The notes beneath the pieces are model-generated. The model was not told the DNA's origin, made no database searches, and saw only the letters and a program-made list of their open reading frames with translations. This document shows, one piece after another, positions 1 through 7,767 of a stretch of DNA of 45,790 nt (the first letter of the stretch is position 1; every line of letters starts with the position of its first letter). A program made the translations under genes and the position numbers. The stretch comes from Oscillospiraceae bacterium (lineage in GTDB: Bacteria > Bacillota > Clostridia > UBA1381): assembly GCA_022509005.1 (NCBI GenBank), contig JAFLUC010000010.1, positions 1 to 45,790 of the forward strand, written 5' to 3'.

Positions 1-38
1 AACATGCCATCCCGGCACACAGAACGCATGAATACCTA

Positions 39-67
39 TTGCAAACCGGCAGCCCTTCTGCTATAAT
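39..67 (+). promoter_or_regulatory. Promoter for IS110 leader RNA / transposase
   Basis: The -35 box is TTGCAA (39-44) and the -10 box is a perfect TATAAT (62-67), with a 17-base spacer. Transcription would start around 74, at the 5' base of the closing stem of the leader RNA. Confidence 0.65.
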
Positions 68-218
68 AAAATTGGCAGGTAGATCGAGGGACGGTTTGCT
101 ACCTCGAGTGCGTTTTTTAGAACTTGATCGGGCGGTCTTTGAGTACACAGAATTGTCACTTGATGACGTACACTAAGCTTCTATTTTTTTTAGACCGCCT
201 TTACCTGCCAATTTTTTT
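68..218 (+). ncRNA. Candidate IS110 bridge RNA
   Basis: A 14-bp perfect inverted repeat (68-81 with 202-215, extendable to 16 bp with one G-U pair) closes a roughly 150-nt domain. Inside are a hairpin with stem 84-89/102-107 and a 12-base loop, a linker, and a second arm with stem 131-138/192-199 that carries a smaller hairpin at 155-158/164-167. A run of seven T follows the closing stem at 212-218, just before the transposase ribosome binding site (GGAGG, 222-226). IS110-family elements are known to encode a bridge RNA in a non-coding end, whose loops specify target and donor DNA. The structure and position match. The assignment is inference from folding by eye. Confidence 0.55.
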
Positions 219-232
219 ATTGGAGGTCTGAT

Positions 233-1399
233 ATGAATATTATTCTACCTTGTGCTTGTGGTGTTGATGTCCACGAAGGTATGATTGAAGCTTGTATTCT
301 TTCAGTGACAAATGATTCTGTTACTGCCATCAGAAAACAATTCTCTACTTTTCCCGAACAGCTATCCCAATTTGTGAATTGGTTATATGAAAATGATTGT
401 TACCATATAGCTATGGAAAGTACCGGCGTTTATTGGAGACCTGTTTATGAAGCTATTGAGCGCAATTCGCCATATTATGAGAACATTATTGTAGGTAATG
501 CTCATCATATGAAAAATGTTCCCGGCAGAAAATCCGATATTAAGGATGCCGAGTGGATTGCAACTCTTGTCTTACATGGTCTTGTTCAAAAAAGTTTTGT
601 TCCCAATCAAACTATCCGATTACTCCGTGAATCTGCTCGTACCTACAAAAAGTTTGTCGGCGAAAACAATCGCTACAAAAATCGTATTGATAAATTTCTC
701 CAAACTCATGGTTTTAAATTATCTAACGTACTCAGTGATATTTTCTGCGTTACCGGTCGTAATATATTAAAACAATTAGCCCAAAGAGGCTCTCTGACAT
801 TAGATGATATCGCTTCATGTATGTGCGGTAATTTAAAATCCACAGCAGAAGAAATTTATTCTGCTATGAATATTACAATAATACCTTTAGAATGTCAACT
901 CTTAAAAATGCTGATAGATCGTCTCACTCAATCCGAAAAAGATCTTAAATCAATTATTGACCTGATGATTGAAATATCAGAACCATACAAACGTCAATTA
1001 GAGATTTTAGATTCTATTCCAGGCATTGATAAGGTTTCAGCGCTACTTATTCTTGCTGAAATCGGCAATGAGCCGTTCAAAGATTTTGGAACAGCAGAAC
1101 GGCTTTGCTCGTGGGCAGGCGTAGTGCCACGAAATGATGAAAGTGCCGGAAAGATATATTCTAAAAAAATTCTTGCCGGCAATCAACATCTTAAACCTGT
1201 ACTTATTCAGGTTGCATGGGTTGCAGTAAAACAGAGAAATACACCGTTTCATCATTGGTTCTGGAGTCACCAAAAGAGACTGGGACAAAAGAAAGCTATT
1301 ACTGCTGTTTCACGGAAGATATTAAAATTAATCTTTAAGCTATTGAGTGACAATATTACATATGACAACACTGTTGCTATGTCTAACATAAAAGATTAA
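233..1399 (+). CDS. IS110-family transposase (DEDD recombinase)
   Basis: This 388-residue protein has both halves of an IS110-family recombinase. The N-terminal RuvC-like DEDD domain shows D12 (GVDVH), E62 (MESTGVYW) and D102/D105 in GRKSDIKDAEW. The C-terminal Transposase_20 domain begins around residue 258 (LDSIPGIDKVSA), and the candidate catalytic serine S304 sits in NDESAGK. The gene is full length with no frameshift, so the element may be active. GGAGG lies 6 bases before the ATG. Members of this family move through a circular intermediate guided by a structured RNA from the element's own end, and the leader here fits that. It is one of only two protein genes on the plus strand. Confidence 0.93.
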   Translation: MNIILPCACGVDVHEGMIEACILSVTNDSVTAIRKQFSTFPEQLSQFVNWLYENDCYHIAMESTGVYWRPVYEAIERNSPYYENIIVGNAHHMKNVPGRKSDIKDAEWIATLVLHGLVQKSFVPNQTIRLLRESARTYKKFVGENNRYKNRIDKFLQTHGFKLSNVLSDIFCVTGRNILKQLAQRGSLTLDDIASCMCGNLKSTAEEIYSAMNITIIPLECQLLKMLIDRLTQSEKDLKSIIDLMIEISEPYKRQLEILDSIPGIDKVSALLILAEIGNEPFKDFGTAERLCSWAGVVPRNDESAGKIYSKKILAGNQHLKPVLIQVAWVAVKQRNTPFHHWFWSHQKRLGQKKAITAVSRKILKLIFKLLSDNITYDNTVAMSNIKD

Positions 1400-1416
1400 T
1401 TCAATCATAATTTTTT

Positions 1417-1433
1417 ACCAATTCGGGATTGGT
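1417..1433 (+). terminator. Weak hairpin after the transposase
   Basis: A 6-bp stem (1417-1422 with 1428-1433) with a 5-base loop lies 18 bases after the transposase stop. Only a short T-rich stretch follows, so termination would be weak. It may instead be part of the element's right end. Confidence 0.3.
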
Positions 1434-1466
1434 TTATTTGGTATGCCATCAATTATTTTGTTGATA

Positions 1467-1541
1467 TCGGTATTCACACTAACCGTCCCCTTGTATTGGT
1501 ATTCAGTAATTGTCGGTATTCACACTAACCGTTCCTTTGTG
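1467..1541. repeat. Direct repeat of a REP-like sequence
   Basis: Two identical 20-base copies (tcggtattcacactaaccgt) lie at 1467-1486 and 1513-1532. They are followed by similar tails (ccccttgt and tcctttgt). A shorter partial copy (ggtattca) lies at 1498-1505. Read on the minus strand they give the GGGGACGGTT-type word common in Clostridia intergenic repeats. They sit between the insertion sequence and the stop codon of the next gene. Confidence 0.75.
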
Positions 1542-1542
1542 T

Positions 1543-2046
1543 TCAAAATAAATCTTCTAAACCCTCAATTATACCTTTATTAGGATTTTTTATTCTGTAA
1601 AGTCTGTCGGCCTGTAAATCTTTTATGAATACTTCTCCGTATATGATATAATTTTTTAATATATTGCCCTCTTTGTCATAATACGTAATAAACGTATCCG
1701 GGCTTTGGTTTGGTAATTCATCCTCATATGCCACAGCCAGTCTCATATGTTTCAAATATTTATTTATTTTTTTTATATTGTCCGTTGTGTTATATATCGC
1801 TCTATCTCCGTCTTTTTTATCGTAGGTGTTTAGGTCTATTACTCCTTTAACCTCTATATAGATATTATCCGATTGAGGTATATCAGACAAATGCTTTGTT
1901 AGCCTGAATTTTGCCTTATATTCGGCAAGATCTAACTCACGATTCGGATTTGAGGGATTCATAATGAGTGCAATATACACGCCCTGATATATTATAAATA
2001 ATCCGGCTATAACTGAAAATATTATAATTATAATTCGCTTTACCAT
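1543..2046 (-). CDS. Small membrane-anchored protein, function unknown
   Basis: This 167-residue protein was not recognised. It begins with a positively charged MVKR and a strongly hydrophobic stretch (about residues 5-28), giving one N-terminal membrane anchor or an uncleaved signal. The remainder is polar and would lie outside the cell. The C-terminal half has alternating beta-like segments (YYDKEGNILKNYIIYGEVFI). The gene has its own promoter (2168-2196) and a leader of roughly 110 bases containing a REP-like hairpin. Its stop codon (1543-1545) directly abuts the repeats at the edge of the insertion sequence, so its C-terminus could have been altered. It is more AT-rich than the genes further right. 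Confidence 0.65.
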   Translation of the reverse strand: MVKRIIIIIFSVIAGLFIIYQGVYIALIMNPSNPNRELDLAEYKAKFRLTKHLSDIPQSDNIYIEVKGVIDLNTYDKKDGDRAIYNTTDNIKKINKYLKHMRLAVAYEDELPNQSPDTFITYYDKEGNILKNYIIYGEVFIKDLQADRLYRIKNPNKGIIEGLEDLF

Positions 2047-2070
2047 ATTCCTTAATTCCTTTTAACAAAA

Positions 2071-2138
2071 CACGAGGGAACGATTCTATTGTGCTTTTCA
2101 CAAGCAATTTTAGTGCACAAGAGAACCGTCCACCTGTG
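2071..2138 (-). repeat. REP-like inverted pair in the leader of the 1543-2046 gene
   Basis: The arms 2071-2094 and 2115-2138 pair over 21 of 24 positions when read as minus-strand RNA, including three G-U pairs. The right arm contains the same ACGGTTCTCTTGTG-type word that characterises REP-like repeats near 1480 and 1527. It lies between the promoter at 2168-2196 and the start codon at 2046, so it would form a hairpin in that messenger's leader. Confidence 0.6.
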
Positions 2139-2167
2139 TTACCTGTTAACAATCTTCCTTTAATTAT

Positions 2168-2196
2168 ATTATATCACACTTTGGTGATTGGTTCAA
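2168..2196 (-). promoter_or_regulatory. Promoter for the 1543-2046 gene
   Basis: On the minus strand, TTGAAC (2191-2196), a 17-base spacer and a perfect TATAAT (2168-2173). Confidence 0.6.
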
Positions 2197-2281
2197 TCTT
2201 GTAATTATACACGAATTTAAAAGAGTGATTTTGTCGGATATATCTAACCGCATATCAAACCAAGAAAATGCGCTTCAAAAA

Positions 2282-2321
2282 AAGAGGGATATGAAAATTA
2301 ATTAGTTTTCATATCCCTCTT
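2282..2321 (-). terminator. Intrinsic terminator of the EF-G-like gene
   Basis: A 16-bp perfect stem (2282-2297 with 2306-2321) with an 8-base loop, followed on the minus strand by a run of T. It lies 16 bases after the stop codon at 2338. Confidence 0.85.
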
Positions 2322-2337
2322 GGATTTACTTAAGATA

Positions 2338-4389
2338 TTATTTTGTATTTGCAGCTGCAATGATCTTGTTTGCGATCTCCATCGGCGCTCTTTCATAGCG
2401 TACAAATTCAAACGTGAAGCTGCCGCTGCCGCCGCTCATTGCGCGAAGGTCTGTTGCGTATTTGTGCATTTCGGAAACAGGTACTTCAGCTTCTACCAGG
2501 TTAAGCCCCGGCTTATCACTCTCACCCATTCCCATTATTCTGCCTCTGCGCTTGTTTATATCACCAATAACGTCACCCATGATATTTTCCGGCACATAGC
2601 TCTTGAGCCAGCCTATCGGTTCAAGTATTACCGGACCTGCCTGCTTCATGCCTTCTTTATAGGCAAGTGATGCAGCAGTCTTGAACGCCATTTCAGATGA
2701 ATCTACCGGATGATATGATCCGTCAAGAAGTGTCGCCTTCAGATTCACTACCGGATAGCCTGCGAGAACACCATAATCAGCACTTTCACGCAGACCCTTT
2801 TCAACTGCCGGGAAGTAGTTTCTCGGCACACTTCCGCCGAATACCTTCTCCTCGAACATAAGCTCTTCGGTGAGACCCGGTGTAAACTCGATCTTAACAT
2901 GACCATACTGACCATGTCCGCCTGACTGTTTCTTATGCTTTCCTTCAACAACAGCCGTCTTTGTAATTGTTTCTCTGTAAGGTGTTATCGGTTCTTCAAG
3001 AACAACATTTACGCCATATTTATTCTTCAGCTTGCTTACGATAACATCAATATGCTGCTCACCCTGACCGTTAATCAGTGTCTGCTTTGTTTCAACATTA
3101 TTTGTAACGCTGAAAGTAGGATCTTCGTCCATCAGCTTTGCCAGACTGCCTACAACCTTTTCCTCATCACCCTTGTTTTCAGGACGGATACCCATTGAAA
3201 GCGACGGTGTCGGGAACTCGATACCGGTAAGAATTATATTCTTATTCTTATCACAGAGCGTGTCTCCTGTTCTTGTATGCTCAAGCTTTGTTACGCAGCC
3301 TATATCTCCTGCCTTAACCGACTTAACCTCGGTCTGCTTCTTGCCGCAGAGTGAATAAAGCTTTCCTATTCTTTCGTTCTCACCCTTATTCGGATTATAG
3401 TAGTTTGAATCAGCCTTGATCTCGCCTGAATATACTCTGAATATTGACATTCTGCCTACAAACGGGTCAGCGATCGTTTTGAATACAACTGCCGCCGTTG
3501 TCTCGTCCGGCGACTGTACAAGCTCAACCGGCTCTGCCGTATCCGCTTTTCTTGCCGTTTCTGTAATCTCATCAGGAGCAGGAAGGTATTTTCCGATACT
3601 GTCCATAAGTGAACGTATACCTATATTCTGCTCGCCGCTGCCGCAGTAAACAGGGTAAATGCTTCCGTCCTTAACACCGTTTCTTATTGCCTTCTTGATC
3701 TCATCGAACGTGAACGGCTCCTCGTTAAAGTACTTCATCATAAGCTCTTCATCAGTGCCGGCAATAGCCTCCATGATCATTTCGCGAAGCGGAGCAACTG
3801 TTTCCTCCATTCCCTCCGGAACCGGAATATCAATACGCTCTGTTCCCTCATAGCGGCGCGCTGTCATGTCTATAATATCAACATATCCCTGGAATCCGGT
3901 GTCGTCCTGAATAGGATAAACGAACGGTGTTATGGACTTGCCGAAAGTCTCTTTAAGATCCTCAAGCGTCTTTTCATAGCTTGCATGCTTATCATCGATC
4001 TTATTTACAAAGAACATAATCGGGATATCCTTTGTCTTCGCGTATTCATATACATGCTTTGTTCCTATGCCCACGCCTGTTCTGCCGCTCACTACGATAA
4101 CCGCACTATCTGCCGCTCTTACGCCTGCCTTTACGTCTCCCGCGTAATCAAAATATCCCGGTGTGTCAATTATATTGTATTTATATTCCTTCCATTTGAA
4201 ACTCTCAATTGTTGTGTTTATTGAGCACTGTCTCTTAAACTCCTCAGAATCATAGTCTGAAACAGTTGTACCCTCAGTAACAAGACCGATACGCTTGATC
4301 TGACCTGCGTTATAGAGCATAGCTTCAACCATAGCTGTTTTTCCGCACTTTCCGTGACCCATTAAAACAATGTTTCTTGTGTTTTGCAT
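2338..4389 (-). CDS. Elongation factor G-like translational GTPase
   Basis: The gene encodes a 683-residue EF-G paralogue. GTPase motifs are present: G1 GHGKCGKT near residue 12, DTPG near residue 78 and NKID near residue 130. They are followed by the beta-barrel domain II, domain III, domain IV and a C-terminal domain ending in the EF-G-type GSFTFEFVRYERAP. The G1 loop differs from the canonical AHIDAGKT, which marks the EF-G-like subfamily rather than housekeeping fusA. The start at 4389 is preferred over one at 4437 because GGAGG sits 9 bases upstream and the protein then begins MQNTRNIVLMGHG, as in the family. The exact role of these paralogues is not settled. The gene is monocistronic. 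Confidence 0.9.
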   Translation of the reverse strand: MQNTRNIVLMGHGKCGKTAMVEAMLYNAGQIKRIGLVTEGTTVSDYDSEEFKRQCSINTTIESFKWKEYKYNIIDTPGYFDYAGDVKAGVRAADSAVIVVSGRTGVGIGTKHVYEYAKTKDIPIMFFVNKIDDKHASYEKTLEDLKETFGKSITPFVYPIQDDTGFQGYVDIIDMTARRYEGTERIDIPVPEGMEETVAPLREMIMEAIAGTDEELMMKYFNEEPFTFDEIKKAIRNGVKDGSIYPVYCGSGEQNIGIRSLMDSIGKYLPAPDEITETARKADTAEPVELVQSPDETTAAVVFKTIADPFVGRMSIFRVYSGEIKADSNYYNPNKGENERIGKLYSLCGKKQTEVKSVKAGDIGCVTKLEHTRTGDTLCDKNKNIILTGIEFPTPSLSMGIRPENKGDEEKVVGSLAKLMDEDPTFSVTNNVETKQTLINGQGEQHIDVIVSKLKNKYGVNVVLEEPITPYRETITKTAVVEGKHKKQSGGHGQYGHVKIEFTPGLTEELMFEEKVFGGSVPRNYFPAVEKGLRESADYGVLAGYPVVNLKATLLDGSYHPVDSSEMAFKTAASLAYKEGMKQAGPVILEPIGWLKSYVPENIMGDVIGDINKRRGRIMGMGESDKPGLNLVEAEVPVSEMHKYATDLRAMSGGSGSFTFEFVRYERAPMEIANKIIAAANTK

Positions 4390-4583
4390 AATCTTTTTCC
4401 TCCAATCATTCTTTGACGCCCATTCTTTGACGTACAATTTTATTCATTCCGCATCATTGTCCATACCGCAGAATAAACCTCATAGTATATATTTACCACA
4501 AAATTAAACAGTTTAACCATAAATTTTATAGTGATTTTGCACTAAGTTTTTGAGTTGTTTTGTTGCTATTGCACTAAAAAAGA

Positions 4584-4607
4584 AAAAAGGCTACGGAACG
4601 CCTTTTT
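4584..4607 (-). terminator. Terminator at the end of the murD-peptidase operon
   Basis: An 8-bp stem (4584-4591 with 4600-4607) of AAAAAGGC/GCCTTTTT with an 8-base loop, about 18 bases after the stop at 4625. The A and T flanks let it work in both directions. Confidence 0.8.
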
Positions 4608-4624
4608 ATTGTTCCTATAGCCTG

Positions 4625-6766
4625 TTAATATTGAGCTTGTATAAAGCATGCTGCAAGCTTTGCCGCTTCAGCGCGGGTCGTATTATCCTGAGGCGCGATT
4701 GTGTTGTTATCTCTGCCCGAAACGATATCGTTTGTAATCGCCCATGCCATAGGCAGCTCCGCCCAGTCCGAAACAAGCTCCGCATCATCAAATCCCGAAA
4801 CCAATGCGTCATCAACCTCACTGCTGTTTTCAAGCGCATTTAATCTGTACAGAATCGTTACAAGCTGTTCGCGCGTGATTTCATCATCGCCGCCGAACTT
4901 TCTGTCGCTGTAGCCTGTTATTATTCCGTTTCCGCTCGCCCACATTATATATCTTGCGTCAGGATCATCATATGATACGTCATCAAAGACAAGTGTATAG
5001 CTTCCATCTATACCTTCATAGTAATCATACATTCTTCCGATAAGTCCGGCAAATTCGGTTCTGGTAATGTTGCTGTGCGGTTCAAACGCATTCATCCCGC
5101 GTCCATTAAATATATGCGAAACCTGATACAGGTACGGCTCGTACCAGCAGCTTCCGTAATCTACATCACTGTATGACAATGCGAATTCCCTGCGTATTGT
5201 ATCCGAAATATCACGTATTACCTGCGTATCAAAGACACTGTCAAGTCCGGCGGCATTAAGCGCAGTATCAAAAGGTACATATCCGCCCGCCGAAGAGATC
5301 CTCATGTATTTATCGACTGCCTCATCATAATCATCAACGGAAACAGCATACAGCTCCAACGCAGCCGCACCGGATAATGAGTATGATATGTAATACATCG
5401 GCGAATGGAAATTATGTGGTGTTGATGTCCACATATTCTGCGCCGAGCTTTTTGTCATTTTCACACCGTAATACTTTTCCGTAAGCTCTGACGCAATCTC
5501 GTTTGCACGATCAACTGTCAGTCTTGGCTCTTGATATATCCTCGTCTGCCACTCGTTATAAAAGCAGCCGTCAAGAACATTGTTTATGATCCCGTAAATC
5601 TCTGAAATACGCTCATATGACGCATCGCTGCCGAATAATTTTCCATAATATTTCTCGGTAAGCACTTCGAGTCCCTGCGAGTGGATCTCACATGTGTCAA
5701 CATACATCGTTTCAAGTTCCGGCTTTAAACTGCTGTCTGAAAGAGTGTTTAAAAGCGAACAGAAATGTCCTGTTTCATGAATGAATCCTCTTAAACGCAT
5801 ATTGCTCTCGCTGCTGTATGCCATAAACAGATACGGTACTTTATATGTAAAAAGCTGAGCGGTATATGCTCCGGCAGTTTTCGCTTTGCCGTCACGGCAC
5901 TCTATATCGTATAGGTCATTATTTATCATATAGTCATATGATGACCGCAGTTCATCGTTAATGCTTCCTAAAACCTCTCCGACCAGTGTCGTAATCTCAG
6001 CGTCACTTTTGATTTTATAGTTCCCCTGCATCCCTGTGTACATCTGCAGCATAGGCTTGTAGAGCGGCGTAAGATAATCTGACACAGCTTCACAAAAGCC
6101 CTGTATTTCTTCATCAGTGTATTCTCTTCCATATATAACCTGTGAGGCATAATCAGCATAGTTATCATAGCCCTCAATTGCAGCGATTTTATTTCTGACA
6201 CGCACAAGCTTAATAAACAGATTAGCACAGGAGTCACTGTTGCCGAACGCTCCGCTGTATCTGCCTATCAGATCATTTTCCTCTCTCATAAGCTCATAAT
6301 ACTCATCACTGTGTCTTGAGCTTATATAGCTTTCCGTCTTATCCTCACCAAACAGGTTTGTAAGCGTTTCCTTGTAATCACTGTTATAAATATCGAGCAC
6401 CATGCCGTCAAAAACTCTGAATGCTTCAAGAGCTATCGCCTCTGCTTTTACTGCGGCATTCCCGGTTTCCTCACTGTAATTGCGATCCGCTTCAAGCTGC
6501 GCGAGTGAGCTTGCGTCATATGCGGATATCACTTCTTTATATGCGTCATCAAGTTTAACAGAAAGCTCTAAATCATTGCCCGGCTCTACTATAAGCCGCT
6601 CGGCGGAATGGACAATATCAGTAAGCACTGAAATGTCATACTCGCTATAGCTGAGCGATTTACCCGATACCTGCGGCAGACTTGTTTTGCCGTAATACTC
6701 CGCCGATACGGCGGTATTTACAGCAAGCACAATAGCCGCGGCAGCGGAAATAATTTTCTTTACCAT
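4625..6766 (-). CDS. Secreted M3-type metallopeptidase with C-terminal SLH repeats
   Basis: This 713-residue protein has a signal peptide (MVKKIISAAAAIVLAVNTAVSA). A long helical middle region carries the zinc motif HETGH (about 330-334), with a likely third ligand Glu in DTCEIHSQG about 26 residues later. This is the arrangement of the oligopeptidase M3/PepF family. From about residue 545 there are three SLH motifs (for example EPHSNITRTEFAGLIGRMY and DDEITREQLVTILYRL), which bind secondary cell-wall polymer and hold the enzyme on the surface. The ATG at 6766 is chosen over a GTG at 6790 because GGGG lies 8 bases upstream and the signal peptide then starts properly. It is the last gene of the run starting at murD, so it may digest peptides outside the cell while the M42 enzymes act inside. 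Confidence 0.87.
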   Translation of the reverse strand: MVKKIISAAAAIVLAVNTAVSAEYYGKTSLPQVSGKSLSYSEYDISVLTDIVHSAERLIVEPGNDLELSVKLDDAYKEVISAYDASSLAQLEADRNYSEETGNAAVKAEAIALEAFRVFDGMVLDIYNSDYKETLTNLFGEDKTESYISSRHSDEYYELMREENDLIGRYSGAFGNSDSCANLFIKLVRVRNKIAAIEGYDNYADYASQVIYGREYTDEEIQGFCEAVSDYLTPLYKPMLQMYTGMQGNYKIKSDAEITTLVGEVLGSINDELRSSYDYMINNDLYDIECRDGKAKTAGAYTAQLFTYKVPYLFMAYSSESNMRLRGFIHETGHFCSLLNTLSDSSLKPELETMYVDTCEIHSQGLEVLTEKYYGKLFGSDASYERISEIYGIINNVLDGCFYNEWQTRIYQEPRLTVDRANEIASELTEKYYGVKMTKSSAQNMWTSTPHNFHSPMYYISYSLSGAAALELYAVSVDDYDEAVDKYMRISSAGGYVPFDTALNAAGLDSVFDTQVIRDISDTIRREFALSYSDVDYGSCWYEPYLYQVSHIFNGRGMNAFEPHSNITRTEFAGLIGRMYDYYEGIDGSYTLVFDDVSYDDPDARYIMWASGNGIITGYSDRKFGGDDEITREQLVTILYRLNALENSSEVDDALVSGFDDAELVSDWAELPMAWAITNDIVSGRDNNTIAPQDNTTRAEAAKLAACFIQAQY

Positions 6767-6786
6767 ATTTAAATCCCCATTATATA

Positions 6787-7767
6787 TCACCAGTTATATT
6801 CACAGGCCATCTTGACCAGTTTTACGCAAGCCTTTATATCCTCGGTATTTGCAAGCTCTGACGGTGAGTGAATATAACGTACCGGGATTGAGATTCCGCC
6901 GGCTCTTACTCCGCTGCCAGTGAGAGCGATCGCTCCGGCATCGGTGCCGCCATCCGCCATAATTTCTGTCTGGTGCGGAATCTTCCCTGTCTCGGCAAGC
7001 TTTCTCAATACTCTTACCACGTTAATGTCACACATAACTGAGTTGTCCATAACCTTGATTGCAGCACCGCCGCCAAGCTTGACTTCCATAACCTCGCATG
7101 ACGGTGTATCACCCGTATCGGTAACATCAACCGCAATCGCATAGTCAGGCATAATACCGAACGCCGCGGTCTTTGCGCCGCGAAGACCTACCTCTTCCTG
7201 AGAGCTGAACACAAAATACAAATCATTGCCCGATTTCTTTATCTGCTCCATTGCCTTTAAAAGAACGTAGCACCCTGCCCGATTATCGAGCGCCTTTGAA
7301 ATAATCGTGCTGCCCTGCTTACGGAAGCTCCCGTCAAATACAGCTGTATCGCCCGGCTTTACAAGCTTTTCAGCTTCACGCTTGCTGCGAGCGCCAATAT
7401 CAACATACAGCTTTGATATTTCAGCCTTTTCATCAAAGCTCTTCTCTTCGGCGCCTATAACTCCGATCGTACCGTTTTCAAAACGAACGCGCCTCTTATG
7501 CAGCTCTTTTATATACAAGCCGCCTACCGCGCCGAAGCGGATAAAGCCGTTATCATCTATATATGTCGCAATTATTCCTATTTCGTCAAGATGCGCGTCA
7601 AGCATGACCTTCCTGCCTTTTCCCGGTCTGTGCGCAATGATTGAGCCTAACGCGTCCTCACTGACTTCATAGCCGAGCTTCTGTGCTTCAGCCTTAATTA
7701 TATTACGGATCTCTCCTTCTCTGCCTGACGGCGCATCTGTCTCAGTCAGTCTTTTAAGAAGCTTCAT
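6787..7767 (-). CDS. M42-family aminopeptidase, intact active site
   Basis: This 326-residue M42 metallo-aminopeptidase (FrvX/YsdC/PepA-like) is cytoplasmic and probably assembles into a tetrahedral dodecamer, as the family does. Metal and catalytic residues are all present: H59 and D61 in AHLDEIG, bridging D161 (KALDNR), catalytic E191 and ligand E192 (SSQEEVG), D214 (VDVTD), the GGTDAG loop near 273 and H300 (RYIHSPSE). It overlaps the upstream M42 gene by 14 bases and is followed after 20 bases by the SLH peptidase. It most likely releases N-terminal residues from peptides; specificity cannot be read from the sequence. Confidence 0.92.
   Translation of the reverse strand: MKLLKRLTETDAPSGREGEIRNIIKAEAQKLGYEVSEDALGSIIAHRPGKGRKVMLDAHLDEIGIIATYIDDNGFIRFGAVGGLYIKELHKRRVRFENGTIGVIGAEEKSFDEKAEISKLYVDIGARSKREAEKLVKPGDTAVFDGSFRKQGSTIISKALDNRAGCYVLLKAMEQIKKSGNDLYFVFSSQEEVGLRGAKTAAFGIMPDYAIAVDVTDTGDTPSCEVMEVKLGGGAAIKVMDNSVMCDINVVRVLRKLAETGKIPHQTEIMADGGTDAGAIALTGSGVRAGGISIPVRYIHSPSELANTEDIKACVKLVKMACEYNW

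Larger units (their letters stand above)
1..1480 (+). mobile_element. IS110-family insertion sequence (ends approximate)
   Basis: The element consists of a structured non-coding leader (about 39-232), a complete DEDD transposase gene and a short right flank. The left end may lie before base 1. The right end lies somewhere between the transposase stop and about 1480. An imperfect inverted repeat (13 of 16 matches) links 29-44 with 1461-1476 and could be sub-terminal repeats of the kind seen in some IS110-family members. An 8-base word (atgccatc) also occurs at both 4-11 and 1443-1450. No target duplication is expected for this family. The boundaries are inferred, while the identity of the element rests on the transposase. 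Confidence 0.7.

Noticed and set aside
1937-2152. 71-codon minus-strand frame overlapping the start of the small membrane protein
   Set aside because: It runs through the REP-like hairpin and the other frame has the signal anchor and better context.
4390-4437. Extended N-terminus of the EF-G-like protein from 4437
   Set aside because: The added residues come partly from a short tandem repeat (ttctttgacg) and do not resemble the family; a good ribosome binding site supports 4389.
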